From Gaiellasilicea sp963811885 (GTDB lineage: Bacteria; Actinomycetota; Thermoleophilia; Gaiellales; Gaiellaceae), in assembly GCA_963811885.1 (NCBI GenBank), contig CAWETB010000008.1:86944-150943 (forward strand): a DNA stretch of 64,000 nucleotides. The letters run 5' to 3'. Under the pieces are notes generated by a model. The model was not told where the DNA came from, did not search any database, and saw nothing but the letters and a program-made list of their open reading frames with translations. Positions within the stretch are counted from its first letter, which is position 1. Every line of letters starts with the position of its first letter. Positions 8,605-17,541 of this stretch are shown piece after piece. Both the position numbers and the translations under genes were made by a program.

Positions 8605-9906
8605 GCTCGCCCGCCAGCGTCCAGAGAACGAACGCGAGCCAGTGGACGCCGATCACGTCCGTCTGGATCCCGAGCGCGAGCACGGCCACGAGCGCCGCTC
8701 CGAGCCACGGCTCCCGTCGAAGCACGGTCCCGACCAGCGCGACGTTCCAGGCGATGAACGCGAGCATTCCGAGCAGGCCGAGCTCGACCCCCAGTTCGGT
8801 GTACGTGGACTCGCCCGCCTTGATCTCCCGGCCGGTGCGCTTCGCGGTCACGCCGGCGTTGCCGACGCCGTATCCCCACGGATGATCCAGGACGGTCCGG
8901 ATGCCGTCGCGGAGGCTGTCCAGATGGCTGTCGATCGACGACTCGCCCGGGTCGAGCGGGCTCCCGCTCGTCGGCTCCTCCTGCCCGCCCGCCCGCTGGA
9001 TCGCGAGCTCCGCGGCTGTGAAGCGGGTCTCGGGCGCGATGTCCGGATAGGCGCGGACGAAGAAGAACGCCGCCGCGATGAAGACCACGGCGGCGGCGAC
9101 GGGCCACCAGCTCCGGACCGCGTAGCCGAGCACGACCAGGCCGAGCGGCAAGCGCGGCGATCGTCGTCCGCGAGTACGTGAAGAGCAGGCCGATCGCGAG
9201 CAGCGCGGTCAGCCAGGGCAGCCAGCGCGAGTCCCGCCGCCACGTCGCCGCGACGAGGATCGCTGCGAGCAGCAGGTACGCCGATCGCGAGCGGGCTGAG
9301 CAGCGTCGACACGAGCCGGCGCAACGGCCGCTCGTCGCCGGGGTTGTAGACCCAGTTCTCGGGCAGGCCGGACAGGCCGCGGTACTGGAGCCCGAGCTGC
9401 TCCCGGAACCAGCCGGGCACACCCGAGTCGCGCCAGGTCTGCAGGGAGACGGCGTAGATGTCGATCAGCCCCCACGCGGCGACCACGGCGGCGACGCAGA
9501 GGATCAGCCCGCCGGCGATCCTGCGGTCGCGCGCCGAGAGGGCGATGCTGCGGCCGAGGAAGTAGCAGGCGACGGGGGTCAGGTTGTGCCGGACGCCGTA
9601 GAGGATCCCGCGCGCCGAGGCGTCGCCGCCGAGCCAGTCCTGCGGGATCAGCGCGTAGAGGACGACGATCGCGGTGTACGCGACCGCGAGCCAGTCGACG
9701 GTGGTCATCGTGAACGGCACGCCGCGCCGCCGCCAGACGAGCAGGGCGATGGCGGCGGCGAGCAGCACCTCCTTCCAGGCCGAGACGACGTCGAGCGCGA
9801 AGCCGCGGACGCCGGCGTCCCAGAGCTCCGCCATGACGAGGTTGTGGAACGGGAGCACGAGGATGAAGGCGACGAGCGCCCAGCGCGGGATGCGATCACT
9901 CGACAA
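8597..9906 (-). CDS. O-antigen ligase/polymerase-family membrane protein (frameshifted)
   Basis: A polytopic membrane protein of about 435 aa (roughly 10-11 spans) of the Wzy/WaaL type. Features: N-terminal span ALVAFILVLPFHNLVMAEL, LFTYSRTTIAAL in the central region (the conserved S/T-R before the large loop), a long extracytoplasmic loop (RAYPDIAPETRF...HPWGYGVGNAG, the HPxxGxG motif) and C-terminal spans LALGIQTDVIGVHWLAFVLW. Breaks near 9285 and 9150. TTG at 9906 overlaps the methyltransferase stop and is the likely coupled start. The family polymerises or ligates surface glycans; the neighbouring methyltransferase could modify the same glycan or its lipid carrier (inference). Confidence 0.82.
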
Positions 9907-10519
9907 CGGCGACCAGGCTCAGTCCGAGGTTGACGATCCGCACCTCGCCGGGGAAGAGGCGGGCGAACGAGCCAGGGCCGAGCAGCCGGTTCTGCTTCGC
10001 CCAGGGCTTGCGGGCCAGGTCGTACGCGCGGTGGGAGACGTTGTCCGGCAGCCAGTGGACGAGCGGCAGGCGCGTGTGCACCTCGACCGGGAACCAGCGG
10101 TTCGGCGTCGTGATGAACGCCCGCCGGCCGACACGGAGCGCCTCGGCGACGAAGCGCCGCTGCTCGTCCTCCCCGCCGACGTGCTCGATCACCGCGTTCG
10201 AGAAGACGATGTCGAAGGCGCCGTCCTCGAACGGAAGCGCGAGCGCGTCACCCTGGACGTAGCGCGCATCCGGGTAGCTGGCGCGGAAGCGGTCGCCCTC
10301 GTGCTGGCCGACGGCGGTCAGCTGCCCCGGCCACGGGTACATCTCCTCGAAGAAGTTCAGCGTCCCGCAGCTGCTCTCGTTGACGCTCACCTCGCCGAAG
10401 GCGAAGTCGTCGACGCCGACGTCGAGCACGGTCGTCTCCCCCGTCGGCGCCATCGTCTCCATGAAGAGGCCGAACTTGCGCCGCCGCGAGCGCAGCGAGA
10501 TCTGGTCGGCGAGCCTCAT
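9896..10519 (-). CDS. Class I SAM-dependent methyltransferase
   Basis: Complete 207-aa protein from ATG 10519. SAM-binding motif I is VLDVGVDDFAFG (the usual GxGxG is degenerate), motif II region GQLTAVGQHEG, then GDALALPFEDGAFDIVFSNAVIEHVGG, the methyltransferase_11 post-motif signature. The C-terminus (NRWFPVEVHTRLPLVHWLP) is typical of glycan/lipid methyltransferases linked to surface polysaccharide genes. Overlaps the downstream O-antigen-ligase-like gene, consistent with a two-gene envelope operon. Substrate unknown. Confidence 0.85.
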   Translation of the reverse strand: MRLADQISLRSRRRKFGLFMETMAPTGETTVLDVGVDDFAFGEVSVNESSCGTLNFFEEMYPWPGQLTAVGQHEGDRFRASYPDARYVQGDALALPFEDGAFDIVFSNAVIEHVGGEDEQRRFVAEALRVGRRAFITTPNRWFPVEVHTRLPLVHWLPDNVSHRAYDLARKPWAKQNRLLGPGSFARLFPGEVRIVNLGLSLVAVVE

Positions 10520-10532
10520 CAGGAGGCAAGAG

Positions 10533-10538
10533 TAAGGT
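10533..10538 (+). promoter_or_regulatory. -10 element of the AlkA-like gene
   Basis: TAAGGT lies 8 nt before GTG 10547; leaderless or near-leaderless start. It overlaps the divergent leader of the methyltransferase gene. Confidence 0.4.
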
Positions 10539-10546
10539 GCGAACCG

Positions 10547-11368
10547 GTGATCGAGGCCACTGTCAGACCGCGCGGCCCGTACCGCCTCCACCTGATGACG
10601 TACGGCCGCGAGCTCGACCAGGCCCTGCCCGGCGGCGGCCGCGGCCAGGCCTGGCAGCGCTCGGACGGGCTCGTGCAGCTGCGCGCGCCGGACGAGGAGG
10701 GGCTCGAGCTGCTTCGCTTCTGCCTCGCGCTCGACGCCGACACGACCGAGTTCACGCGGCGCTTCCGCAACGACCCGCTGCTCGGCCTCTCGATCCGGCG
10801 GCTGCACGGCCTCCGGCCGCTGCGGCGGCCGACCGTCGCGGCGGCGCTGCTGCGGGCGATCTGCGGCCAGCTGATCGAGGCGCGGCGCGCGTTCGCGATC
10901 GAGCGGGCGATCCTGCGCGCGATCGGCGACCCGGCGCCGAGGCGGGAGGCGATCGCGGCGCTCTCGCCCGCGCAGCTGCGCAAGCTCGGGCTGGCGACGC
11001 ACCGCGCGTCGACGCTCGTCCGCGTCTGCCGCTCGCTCGACCTCGAAGGGCTGCGCGCGCAGCCGATCGAGGCGGTCGAGGCGCGGCTGCTGCGCGAGCG
11101 CGGGCTCGGTCCCTGGTCGCTCGGCGTGATCGCGCTCGAGGGGCTCGGGAGCTTCCGCCACGGCCTCGTCGGCGACCTCGGCCTCGTCAAGCTCTGCGCC
11201 GCTCTGTGGGGCCGCTGGGTCGACATCTACGAGACGGCCGAGCTGCTGGCGCCCTACGAGGAGTGGGCGGGGCTCGCCGGCTTCTACCTGATGCGGGGCT
11301 GGAGTGCGGGGCTCGTCCCCGGCGCGAACGCCGACCTCGCCAGGCTCGCGCGTTGCCGAGCTGCGTAA
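10547..11368 (+). CDS. DNA-3-methyladenine glycosylase (AlkA/HhH-GPD type)
   Basis: 273-aa HhH-GPD glycosylase that excises alkylated purines in base excision repair. The N-terminal ~95 residues form the AlkA-like beta domain, followed by the helical core: LRAICGQLIEARRAFAIERAI, SPAQLRKLGLATHRASTLVRV, and the helix-hairpin-helix RERGLGPWSLGVIALEGLG with the catalytic Asp in the following GLVGDLGLVKL. No FeS cysteines, as expected for AlkA rather than Nth/MutY. GTG 10547 is chosen from the upstream -10 and the start of the beta domain. Single gene, divergent from the methyltransferase. Confidence 0.87.
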   Translation: MIEATVRPRGPYRLHLMTYGRELDQALPGGGRGQAWQRSDGLVQLRAPDEEGLELLRFCLALDADTTEFTRRFRNDPLLGLSIRRLHGLRPLRRPTVAAALLRAICGQLIEARRAFAIERAILRAIGDPAPRREAIAALSPAQLRKLGLATHRASTLVRVCRSLDLEGLRAQPIEAVEARLLRERGLGPWSLGVIALEGLGSFRHGLVGDLGLVKLCAALWGRWVDIYETAELLAPYEEWAGLAGFYLMRGWSAGLVPGANADLARLARCRAA

Positions 11369-11382
11369 CACTGGCATAGGAT
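11353..11382 (+). promoter_or_regulatory. Promoter of the cNMP-binding gene (leaderless type)
   Basis: TTGCCG at 11353-11358 and TAGGAT at 11377-11382, spacer 18, with the ATG 6 nt after the -10. Partly inside the end of the glycosylase gene. Confidence 0.5.
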
Positions 11383-11388
11383 CGCTGC

Positions 11389-11805
11389 ATGAAGCTCGGC
11401 CACAACTCGAAGACCGATCTGATCAAGGGCGTACCGCTCTTCTCGGCGGCCTCGAAGCAGGAGCTGGCCGAGATCGCCTCGCTCGCGGACGAGATCGACC
11501 TCCCCGAGGGAAAGGTCCTGATCCGGGAGGGCGACTCGGGCCGTGAGTTCTTCGTCCTGATCGAAGGCACGGCCGACGTCGAGCGCGCCGGCAAGAAGGT
11601 CGCCTCGATCGGGGCGGGCGACTTCTTCGGCGAGATCTCGCTGATCTCGAAGACGCCGCGGAACGCGACGATCACGACGACGTCGCCTGTGCGTGCGCTC
11701 GTGATCACCGACCGGGCGTTCCGCCAGCTGCTCGACCACTCGCCGGAGATCGCGGTCGGCGTCCTGACCGCGCTCGCCGAGCGCGTCGCGCCGACGACGC
11801 TCTAG
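11389..11805 (+). CDS. Single-domain cyclic-nucleotide-binding protein
   Basis: 138 aa comprising just one cNMP-binding beta-barrel: LIKGVPLFSAASKQELAEIA, the glycine turn EGDSGREFFVLIEG and the phosphate-binding cassette GDFFGEISLISKTPRNATI, which has the FGE-xSL...RxAT pattern needed for cAMP/cGMP binding. There is no C-terminal HTH, so it is not a CRP-type regulator by itself and may act as a small signalling adaptor. It reads on into the acetyltransferase gene 4 nt downstream, so the two probably share a transcript. Confidence 0.85.
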   Translation: MKLGHNSKTDLIKGVPLFSAASKQELAEIASLADEIDLPEGKVLIREGDSGREFFVLIEGTADVERAGKKVASIGAGDFFGEISLISKTPRNATITTTSPVRALVITDRAFRQLLDHSPEIAVGVLTALAERVAPTTL

Positions 11806-11809
11806 CCGC

Positions 11810-12388
11810 GTGAAAGAGCGGATGCTGCGCGGCGAGCTCTACCACGCCGACGACCCGCAGATCGAGGCCGAGCAGGCCCGCGCGCACGAGCTGATGGAGC
11901 AGTACAACGCGACCCGCCACGCCGAGCAGGACGAGCGGGACCGGCTGCTGCGCGAGCTGCTCGGCGAGGTCGGCGACGGTGTCGTCGTCCGGCCGCCGTT
12001 CCGCTGCGACTACGGCGCCCACATCGCGATCGGAGCCGGGACGTTCGTCAACTTCGACTGCGTCATGCTCGACGTCGCGCCGATCCGGATCGGCGCCGCC
12101 TGCCAGGTCGCGACGGGCGTCCAGCTCCTGACCGCGACCCACCCGATCGATCCCGAGCCGCGCCGGCTCGGCTGGGAGTACGCGAAGCCGATCACGATCG
12201 GCGACAACGTCTGGCTCGGCGGCGGCGTCATCGTCTGCCCCGGCGTCACGATCGGCGACAACACCGTGGTCGGTGCGGGAGCAATCGTCACGCGCGACCT
12301 GCCGGCCGACGTCGTCGCGTTCGGCAACCCGGCGCGGGTGCACCGGAGCATCGACGAGCGTGACCGCGTCGACGTGCCCGAGCTGTAG
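11810..12388 (+). CDS. Maltose/galactoside O-acetyltransferase-like (left-handed beta-helix)
   Basis: 192-aa trimeric acetyl-CoA-dependent sugar acetyltransferase. The N-terminal maltose-acetyltransferase motif is KERMLRGELYHADDPQI...RARHELMEQYN-like, then hexapeptide repeats (FRCDYGAHIAIGAGTFVNFDC, IGDNVWLGGGVIVCPGVTIG, VVGAGAIVTRDLP). The catalytic His is in TATHPIDPEPR. Length and motif order match Maa/NodL/LacA. GTG start 4 nt after the cNMP-binding gene. The natural acceptor is not predictable; such enzymes often detoxify free sugars. Confidence 0.88.
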   Translation: MKERMLRGELYHADDPQIEAEQARAHELMEQYNATRHAEQDERDRLLRELLGEVGDGVVVRPPFRCDYGAHIAIGAGTFVNFDCVMLDVAPIRIGAACQVATGVQLLTATHPIDPEPRRLGWEYAKPITIGDNVWLGGGVIVCPGVTIGDNTVVGAGAIVTRDLPADVVAFGNPARVHRSIDERDRVDVPEL

Positions 12389-12406
12389 GCGCAGCGGCCG
12401 ACGCCC

Positions 12407-12412
12407 TACACT
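12407..12412 (+). promoter_or_regulatory. -10 element of proC (leaderless type)
   Basis: TACACT ends 6 nt before the proC ATG at 12419; no Shine-Dalgarno sequence lies between. Confidence 0.55.
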
Positions 12413-12418
12413 TCGGCG

Positions 12419-13243
12419 ATGCCCGTGGACGAGCGGAAAATCGCGATTCTCGGAGCCGGCCAGATCGGCGAGGCGCTGATCGGCGGCCTGCTCTCGTCGG
12501 GCTGGCGCACGCCGGCCGAGCTCGCCGCCTCGACGCGGCGGGAAGAGCGCGCGGCCGAGCTGCGCGAGCGGCACGGCATCGAGGTCACGCTCTCGAACGC
12601 GGATGCCGCAGCGGGCGCGGCGCTGGTCGTGATCTCCGTCAAGCCGCAGGACATCGAGACGCTGCTCGGCGAGATCGGCCCGCTGATCCAGCCCGAGCAG
12701 ACCGTGCTCTCGATCGCAGCCGCGATCCCGACCGCGGCGATCGAGCGCCACCTCGGCAGCGGCGTCCCCGTCGTCCGCGCGATGCCGAACACGCCCGCCG
12801 TCGTGCACGAGGGGATGGCGGCCATCTGCGCCGGCTCGCACGCCGACGAGCAGCACCTGACGCTCGCGGAGGAGGCCCTCCGCCACGTCGGCGCGGTCGT
12901 CCGCGTCTCGGAGCCGTACATGGACGCGGTCACCGCGGTGTCGGGCTCGGGGCCTGCCTACTTCGCGCTGCTCGCGGAGGCGATGATCGAGGCCGGGATC
13001 CTGCTCGGGCTCTCGCGCGAGGTCTCGACGCAGCTCGTCGTCCAGACGATGCTCGGCACGGCGAAGCAGCTGCGCGACCTGAAAATGCACCCCGTCGAGC
13101 TGCGCGAGATGGTCACCTCGCCCGGCGGGACGACGATCGCCGCGATCCGCGAGCTCGAGCAGGCCGGCGTGCGCGCCGCGTTCCTGAACGCGATCCAGGC
13201 GGCGATGGACCGCTCGCGCGAGCTCGCCAGTGGCGATTCGTAA
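12419..13243 (+). CDS. proC: Pyrroline-5-carboxylate reductase
   Basis: 274 aa, usual family length. Last step of proline synthesis: NAD(P)H reduction of 1-pyrroline-5-carboxylate. Rossmann motif ILGAGQIGEALIGGLL at residues ~9-24, SVKPQDIE, VVRAMPNTPAVV, then the signature VTAVSGSGPAYFALLAEAMIEAG and LREMVTSPGGTTIAAIRELE near the C-terminus. ATG 12419 is supported by the -10 6 nt upstream. Its stop lies inside the first codons of pgl (13230), so proC and pgl are co-translated. Confidence 0.95.
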   Translation: MPVDERKIAILGAGQIGEALIGGLLSSGWRTPAELAASTRREERAAELRERHGIEVTLSNADAAAGAALVVISVKPQDIETLLGEIGPLIQPEQTVLSIAAAIPTAAIERHLGSGVPVVRAMPNTPAVVHEGMAAICAGSHADEQHLTLAEEALRHVGAVVRVSEPYMDAVTAVSGSGPAYFALLAEAMIEAGILLGLSREVSTQLVVQTMLGTAKQLRDLKMHPVELREMVTSPGGTTIAAIRELEQAGVRAAFLNAIQAAMDRSRELASGDS

Positions 13244-13918
13244 CCTCAACGGCGTCGGCATCCACGTCGTCGAGAACCCGGCCCGGCTGGCCGCCGGCTG
13301 GCTGATCCACACGGCGTCCGAGCCCGGCCATATCGCGCTCTCCGGCGGGTCCGCCAGCCGGGCGTACGAGCTCGCGGCCGAGCTCCTGCCCGAGTGGCGG
13401 CGGGACGTCCACCTCTGGTTCGGCGACGACCGCGCGGTGGCGCCGGGGGACGAGCGCTCGAACTACCGCCTCGTGCAGCAGACCCTGCTCGACCGCCTCG
13501 TCGCGCTGCCGACCGTGCACCGCATCCACGGCGAGCTCGGTGCGCCGGACGCCGCGGAGCTCTACGACCGCGAGCTCGACGGCGTCACACTCGACCTCGC
13601 CGTTGAACGGGATCGGCGCCGGACGGGCACACCGCGTCGCTCTTTCCGGGCGCGGAGGCGCTCGACGAGCGGGAGCGGCGCGCGGTCGCCGCCGAGCCCG
13701 GGCTGGAGCCGTTCGTCGAGCGCGTGACGCTGACGCCGCCGGTGTTCGGCGCGACGCGCCTGCTCGTCTACCTCGTCACCGGGGACTCGAAGGCGTCGGC
13801 CGTCAGGAAGGCGTTTGCCGAGGAGCCGAGCGCCGAGACGCCGGCGAGCCTGATCCGCGGCGTCGAGACGATCGCGATCCTCGACGAGGCGGCCGCGTCG
13901 CAGCTTCCTCAGGGATAG
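13230..13918 (+). CDS. pgl: 6-phosphogluconolactonase (frameshifted)
   Basis: About 229 aa. The NagB/Pgl fold hydrolyses 6-phosphogluconolactone in the oxidative pentose-phosphate route. Motifs: HIALSGGSASRAYELAAE, VHLWFGDDRAVAPGDERSNYRLVQQTLLD, then GIGPDGHTASLFPG, which is recovered only by correcting two one-base errors near 13605-13620. The C-terminus reads VERVTLTPPVFGATRLLVYLVTG and SLIRG. The start (GTG 13230) overlaps proC. The stop at 13916-13918 meets the convergent DCC gene. Confidence 0.9.
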
Positions 13919-14203
13919 CGGCGCGGGCCTGGGCCGTCGGGGACGAGCGACCCGAGGCGCCGGCGGTTCCGCGCGACGAGCCGGTACGGCGCGCTCGACG
14001 GGCTGCGGATCGAGCCGTCGGTCCGGACGACGTGGACGCTCTCGAAGCGCATCGCCTCTGGCAGAGCGCGCGAGCAGCGGCCGCGCCGCCTCGTCGTCGA
14101 ACGGGAGCCAGGCGTAGCGGCCACGGTCGACCCGCGCGGCGACACGCGCCACGAAGCGGCAGAAGCGTCAATTGCCGTCGTACAGCACGACCGGACGGGT
14201 CAC
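13909..14203 (-). CDS. DCC-family (DUF393) thiol-disulfide oxidoreductase with in-frame TGA at the first active-site Cys; candidate selenoprotein
   Basis: About 97 aa from GTG 14203, which overlaps the upstream gene stop (GTGA). DCC proteins begin with a strand then DGxCxxC. Here the frame reads TRPVVLYDGN-TGA-RFCRFVARVAARV, so the first Cys of CxxC is a TGA codon (14168-14170) while the second Cys is intact and the frame is uninterrupted on both sides. A one-base break near 14070 separates AWLPFDDEAARPLL from LPEAMRFESVHVVRTDGS and APYRLVARNRRR. A 7-bp hairpin with loop CGUGU lies 15-33 nt beyond the TGA, as expected for a bacterial SECIS. Alternative: a TGC-to-TGA sequencing error or mutation. 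Family function is redox of unknown partners. Confidence 0.72.
14135..14170 (-). promoter_or_regulatory. Candidate SECIS element with recoded TGA
   Basis: On the minus strand the TGA is followed by 14 nt, then CGTGGCG (14153-14147), loop CGTGT (14146-14142) and CGCCGCG (14141-14135). All 7 pairs form, with one T-G wobble, and the loop contains the G/U expected for SelB recognition. The apical loop begins 22 nt after TGA, inside the usual 16-37 nt range. Confidence 0.45.
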
Positions 14204-14848
14204 GGCAGGAGCTCCGACTCGAGCTCCGGCGCCGCCATGCCGCGCCGGGCGGCCAGCGCCTGCAGGACGAGCACCGTGTCCGCGACGGGCATGTCCTCGA
14301 GGTACACGTCGCGGCTCTCGAACGACTCGAGCACGGCCTCGACCGCCTCGACGTAGCCGACCACGTCCTCCGCGGCGACGAACGCGAGCGCGTCCGCGAC
14401 CTCGCTCGGGAACGTGTCGTGCGTCCGCGCGTAGCCGGCGTGGACGCGCACGTCGTCCCAGTCGCCGAGGACGCCGTACGCGAGCGCCGCGGCGTAGCGG
14501 CTGACCGGCGACTCGGACTCGGCGGCACCCGACGTCGAGCGCCCAGCGCGCGTCGGCCGCCGCCCCGTCCCAGTCGCCGGCGAGCAGCCGCGCCTTGATC
14601 GCGCCGATCGGACGCCCCCAGCTCTCGGGCGGCGCGTGCTCCCAGCTCTGCCGGTAGCGCTCGGCGGCGCGGGCAAACCACGCGCTCCCGTCGGCGCCGC
14701 TCATCAGCTCGGCGAGCCCCGCCGCACAGGCCGCGTTCCCCATCCGCGTCAGTTGCCGCTGCCGCGCGTCGGGATCGTCCGGGAGCCGTGCCGCTCCGTC
14801 CTCGTACCGCTCCACGGCCCGCGCATGCAGCTGAGTCCAGTCGGGCAC
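14200..14848 (-). CDS. Hypothetical helical (TPR-like) protein (frameshifted)
   Basis: About 216 aa from GTG 14848. Helical repeats of TPR character: LHARAVERYEDGAARLPDDPDARQ, AWFARAAERYRQSWEHAPPESWGRPIGAIKARLLAGDWDGAA, then after a break near 14525 RYAAALAYGVLGDWDDVRVHAGYA and VEAVEAVLESFESRDVYLEDMPVADTVLVLQALAARR. No catalytic motif recognised. The stop overlaps the start of the DCC selenoprotein candidate, so the two are translationally coupled and probably act together. Function unknown. Confidence 0.68.
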
Positions 14849-14980
14849 GAGCTGAGAATAGGCGTACCGCCCGCCGCAAGATCGGATATGCTGCGTCCAG
14901 CGCCGCTCGTCACGCTTCCGGGCAACCAAACGGGCGCGCCACTCTGAGGAAAGCAGCACCACCGTCTTCGTGCTGCGCAG

Positions 14981-17528
14981 ATGTCAGAAGCGATACTGAA
15001 TCCGACACTCACGTCGGACGCGCCGGACGGCCTGACCGCCGACGCGCTCCGAGCACAGGAATGGGCCGGCGAGCCCTTCCTCCATCCCGGCGAAGAGCCG
15101 GCCGAGGCCCTTGCGCCTGGAACGGCCCGTCGGGCCGCGCTCGACGAGGCGCTCGTCGAGATCGAGAGTGGGCGCCGCTCGCCGTCGTCGAGCTGGAAGG
15201 TCCGCTTCGGACTCCTGCTCGGCCTCGAGCGCGTGCTCTCGTCGAAGCCGCCCGCGACCGCCGCCGGCACCGAGCTGCGCAAGCACCAGATCGACGCGCT
15301 CGCCGGGATGCTGACCGAGCTGATCGCGGCGAACCAGCGCCAGGCCGAGGATCTGAACGGCAACGGCAACGGCCACGCCGAGGCGGAGCTCGAGGCCGAG
15401 GACGCCGACGAGGAGGACGAGCTCGAGCCGGCCGACGGGGAGGCCGACGCCGACGACGAGCCGGAGTTCACGGGCGAGGATCCCGGCGCGGTGCGGCGCT
15501 ACCGCTTCCGCCACCCGACGGCGTCCGGCAAGACGATCGCCGCAGCGGGATTCGTCGAGGCGGCACGAACGCTCGGCATCCTCATCCTCACCCACCGCCG
15601 CCTGCTCGTCTCCCAGTTCCAGCGCGACCTGACGACCGAGGGCTACGGCGAGCGCTTCACGGACGCGATCGAGCGCGGCCAGACCCCGTCGCGCGAGAAC
15701 CCGATCACGATCCAGACCTACGCCTGGTTCGCCCGCCACGCCGACTCGATCTCGCGCGACGCCTACCAGCTCGTGATCTGCGACGAGGCCCACACGGCGC
15801 TCGGCGAGAAGACGAGCGCGGCGATCCGCAGCTACTCGGAGCCGCTCTACATCGGCATGACCGCGACCGAGCAGCTGATCGCGAAGCAGGTCTCCGACGT
15901 CTTCCCCGCCTCGGTCGACGACCTGCCGCTGACCGACGCGGCCCGCCGCGGCCTGATCGCGCCGCTCCGCTGCCTGCGCGTCCCGCCCGCCGCCGCGATC
16001 AACGCGGTGCCGATCGTCGGCGGCGACTTCGAGGAGCGCGCGCTCGCCGCCGCACTCGACCACCAGGCTCTGAACCAGGCCGCCGCGAGCCTCTACCGCG
16101 AGCGCTTCGACTCGACGCCGGGCATCGTCTACGCCGCCGGCGTCGACCACGCCTACAACCTCGCGCAGGAGTTCCGCGCAGCCGGGCTGAAGGCGGAGGC
16201 GGTCTCGGGCCGCACGCCGCCGGTCAAGCTCGCCGAGACGCTCGCCGCCTACGAGCGCGGCGACATCAACGTCCTGATCAACGCGATGCTGCTCGCCGAG
16301 GGCTGGAACTCGCCGCGCGCGACCGTCTGCATGCACCTCGCGCCGACGGCGTCGAAGCGCGTCTACCAGCAGCGGATCGGCCGGATCATGCGGACACATC
16401 CGCGCAAGGAGGCCGGGATCGTCGTCGACTTCACGCCGAAGTCGGCCACGCACAACGACCGCGTCGTCTCGCTCCACTCGCTGCTCGAGTCCGACTTCTA
16501 CCGCGAGGGAGCGCGCGTGACGCCGGCGCCTCGCCGCCGCGTGCAGCGCCGCGCCCGCCGCCGCCTCTCGCCGGCGCCGTGGCTCGTCCCGGTCACCGCG
16601 GACGTCGCGCGGCGGCTCGCCGTGATCCAGCGCGAGTGGCAGCGGATCGACCCCAAGTTCCTGGACGAGGACGAGCAGCGCTACTGGGCGACCATCGCCG
16701 GCCGCCAGATCCGCTTCGACCAGCGGGCCGAGTTCGCGAAGAAGTTCGCCGAGGCCCGCGCCTCGAAGCCCGCGCTCGAGACGTTCCTCTCCGTCTGCGC
16801 CGCCGAGAACCCGAATCGGCGCCTGCGCATGACGGCGCTCCAGGACCGCGTCTCGATGACCGTCGAGCGCGCGGACTTCGACGACCTCGTCACGCTCGTC
16901 GGCCAGGCGCCGCCCTGGGAGAAGGACCGCGCCGCGGGCGTCAGGATCCTGCTGCGCGCGATCGGCGAGGGCAAGGCGAACGCTCCCGACCAGATCCTCC
17001 AGCGCTGGACGTGGAAGCTCGCGAAGACGACGCGCAAGGTGCAGGACCGCCGTGCCAGCGCCGAGTTCCCCGAGGCGAAGCGCCTGCTCGGCGCCGTCGC
17101 CAACTCGCGCGGGCACCGGCACGAGGAGAACGTGCAGAAGCTGATCCAGGTCGCGAAGGCGCTGCCGCTCGACGTCGGCGCCGCGCTGCTCGCCTCCTCC
17201 GAGGGGTACACGCCCGCGCGCGAACAACACGCTCGACCGCGCCCGCGAGGAGATCGGCGAGATCAGGGAGATCGCGAACGCACTCGCCGACAACCTGCCC
17301 GCGCCGAAGGCACCGTCGCGCAAGTCGCGGCGGCGGAAGCGGAAGAAGAAGCCCGGCGAGGGCCAGGCGCAGCCGGCCGCAGAGGGCGCGGCAGCGTCGA
17401 ACGGCGGCGCACCCGCCGAGGGCGGCGACGGGGCGGCGAAGCCGAGGCGGCGACGCCGTCGGCGCAAGCCGTCAGGCGGCTCGGCCGAGGGCCGCGCGCC
17501 CGCCACCGAACCGCCGGCCGCCGAGTAA
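14981..17528 (+). CDS. DEAD/DEAH-box superfamily 2 helicase with basic tail (frameshift near C-terminus)
   Basis: About 849 aa. Acidic insert near residues 115-160 (EAELEAEDADEEDELEPADGE), then the SF2 core: Walker A PTASGKTIAAAG, Ib region ILTHRRLLVSQF, motif II VICDEAHTALG, motif III GMTATEQL, motif V NVLINAMLLAEGWNSP and motif VI QRIGRIMR. The motifs resemble type-III-restriction/UvrB-like helicases. The C-terminal region has no nuclease signature and ends in a Lys/Arg-rich tail (RKSRRRKRKKKPG...RRRRRRRK) typical of RNA/nucleic-acid binding. One break near 17222. Possibly an RNA or DNA-repair helicase; the precise role is not known. Confidence 0.85.
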
Positions 17529-17541
17529 CGAAGAACGGACG

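Noticed and set aside
11284..13312. Antisense ORFs over the cNMP-binding and proC genes
   Set aside because: Sense genes are complete and conserved; antisense products are low-complexity.
14984..17506. Long antisense ORF (840 codons) opposite the helicase
   Set aside because: Mirror of GC-rich third positions; Arg/Leu/Ala-rich with no domain. The same applies to the many long antisense ORFs elsewhere (e.g. 43643-46588, 47913-50915).
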